From: Holophagae bacterium
Lineage (GTDB): Bacteria > Acidobacteriota > Thermoanaerobaculia > Thermoanaerobaculales > Sulfomarinibacteraceae
Length of the DNA: 5,817 bases
NCBI GenBank assembly: GCA_030637505.1
Contig: DAOWGJ010000027.1
Coordinates: 1 to 5,817, forward strand
Direction: 5' to 3'
The notes beneath the pieces are model-generated. The model had not been told where the DNA came from. It did not search any database and saw only the letters and a list, made by a program, of their open reading frames with translations. This document shows, in pieces, positions 5,341-5,817 of this stretch; within the stretch, counting starts at the first letter, position 1; each line of letters begins with the position of its first letter. The translations under genes were made by a program, and so were the position numbers.

Positions 5341-5342
5341 CC

Positions 5343-5817
5343 GTGGGCGCACGCTTCGACGACATTGATCAACTGGCTGTCAATACTCTCCGCACGTTGG
5401 CGATGGATGCCATTCAGAAGGCAAACTCGGGGCACCCCGGAGCGCCGATGGGCCTTGCGCCGGTGGCGTGGACATTGTTTTCCAAGGTGCTTCAGCATGA
5501 CCCCGAAGATCCATCGTGGTCCGACCGGGACCGTTTTGTGCTCTCGGCCGGTCACGCTTCAATGTTGCTCTATGGGGTGCTGCACCTCACCGGCTACGAT
5601 ATGACGATCGACGACATCAAGGCCTTTCGGCAGTGGGGCTCCAGAACCCCGGGCCACCCCGAGGTCAGACATGTACCGGGAGTCGAGATCACTACCGGAC
5701 CTCTGGGCCAGGGATGCGCGACGTCGGTGGGTATGGCCCTGGCTGAGGCTCATTTGGCGGAAAATTTCAACGGGGCGGGCGCCCCGGTTGTCAATCACCG
5801 GACCTGGGTCGAGTACA
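5343..5817 (+). CDS. tkt: Transketolase, N-terminal part (3' end outside window)
   Basis: 158 codons of a protein normally about 660-670 aa, open to the right edge. Transketolase moves a two-carbon ketol unit between sugar phosphates (for example xylulose-5-P to ribose-5-P) with thiamine diphosphate, in the pentose phosphate pathway. The visible part is the start of the pyrophosphate-binding domain, with SGHPGAPMGLAP (H31), DRDRFVLSAGHASMLLY (H71, with Ala where Gly is common in GHGS), PGHPE (H105) and GVEITTGPLGQG at 113-124. H31, H71 and H105 correspond to the cofactor and substrate histidines of E. coli TktA (H26, H66, H100). The GDG cofactor motif lies beyond the window. The GTG start follows a strong ribosome binding site and gives the usual N-terminus before DIDQLAVNTLR. 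The structured 258-bp leader upstream may control it. The enzyme uses fructose-6-P as a substrate, the precursor of the amino-sugar pathway of the preceding gene. Confidence 0.96.
   Translation, partial: MGARFDDIDQLAVNTLRTLAMDAIQKANSGHPGAPMGLAPVAWTLFSKVLQHDPEDPSWSDRDRFVLSAGHASMLLYGVLHLTGYDMTIDDIKAFRQWGSRTPGHPEVRHVPGVEITTGPLGQGCATSVGMALAEAHLAENFNGAGAPVVNHRTWVEY

Noticed and set aside
5085..5342. glmS ribozyme, TPP riboswitch or RNase P RNA
   Set aside because: Superficial matches only (for example CTGGGTAGGGA, GGGGAGAAAGTGCC). The conserved TPP CTGAGA core, the glmS cleavage-site and core motifs, and the RNase P conserved blocks are not present.

Overview
This is a high-GC bacterial chromosomal segment of housekeeping and cell-polarity genes. 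In order it holds the 3' part of dnaX (+), recR (+), a tandem HD / HD-GYP protein gene (-), mglB and mglA (+), a stand-alone GlmU-type uridylyltransferase gene (+), and the 5' part of a transketolase gene (+). An mglB-mglA pair with an MglA close to the Myxococcus type, together with the dnaX-recR neighbourhood, fits a delta-proteobacterium in the broad sense (Myxococcota, Desulfuromonadota and similar), Acidobacteriota or a related Gram-negative phylum. The window alone does not settle the phylum.

Layout. Bases 1-1738 are a replication/repair block, dnaX then recR. Between them lies a 180-bp imperfect palindrome (942-1121) flanked by TAA on both sides, the left TAA being the dnaX stop codon. 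Without the palindrome and one TAA copy the two genes would be 11 nt apart, so it looks like a small palindromic insertion (MITE-like) into a tight operon. Bases 1740-2996 encode, on the minus strand, a protein with two HD-type metal-binding domains, the second a canonical HD-GYP (c-di-GMP phosphodiesterase type). Its 3' end meets recR with one base between them. A 162-bp divergent intergenic region (2997-3158) should carry the promoters for this gene and for mglBA. mglB and mglA overlap by 4 nt (ATGA). mglA is followed by degenerate heptamer repeats and then, after a strong ribosome binding site, by a 248-aa protein that corresponds only to the N-terminal half of GlmU.

The 258 bp between that gene and transketolase have no gene but are strongly structured. 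A 21-position inverted repeat (5108-5128 with 5298-5318) encloses several hairpins. A further 9-bp complement next to the transketolase ribosome binding site could form a pseudoknot with the long helix or compete with it. This is the least explained part of the window: it may be a cis-regulatory or stand-alone RNA, or a second MITE-like insertion.

Functionally, MglA (a Ras-like GTPase) and MglB (its roadblock-domain GAP/regulator) form a polarity switch. The divergent HD-GYP gene suggests, by context only, a c-di-GMP link. The uridylyltransferase (UDP-GlcNAc for cell wall) and transketolase (pentose phosphate pathway) both connect to fructose-6-phosphate metabolism.
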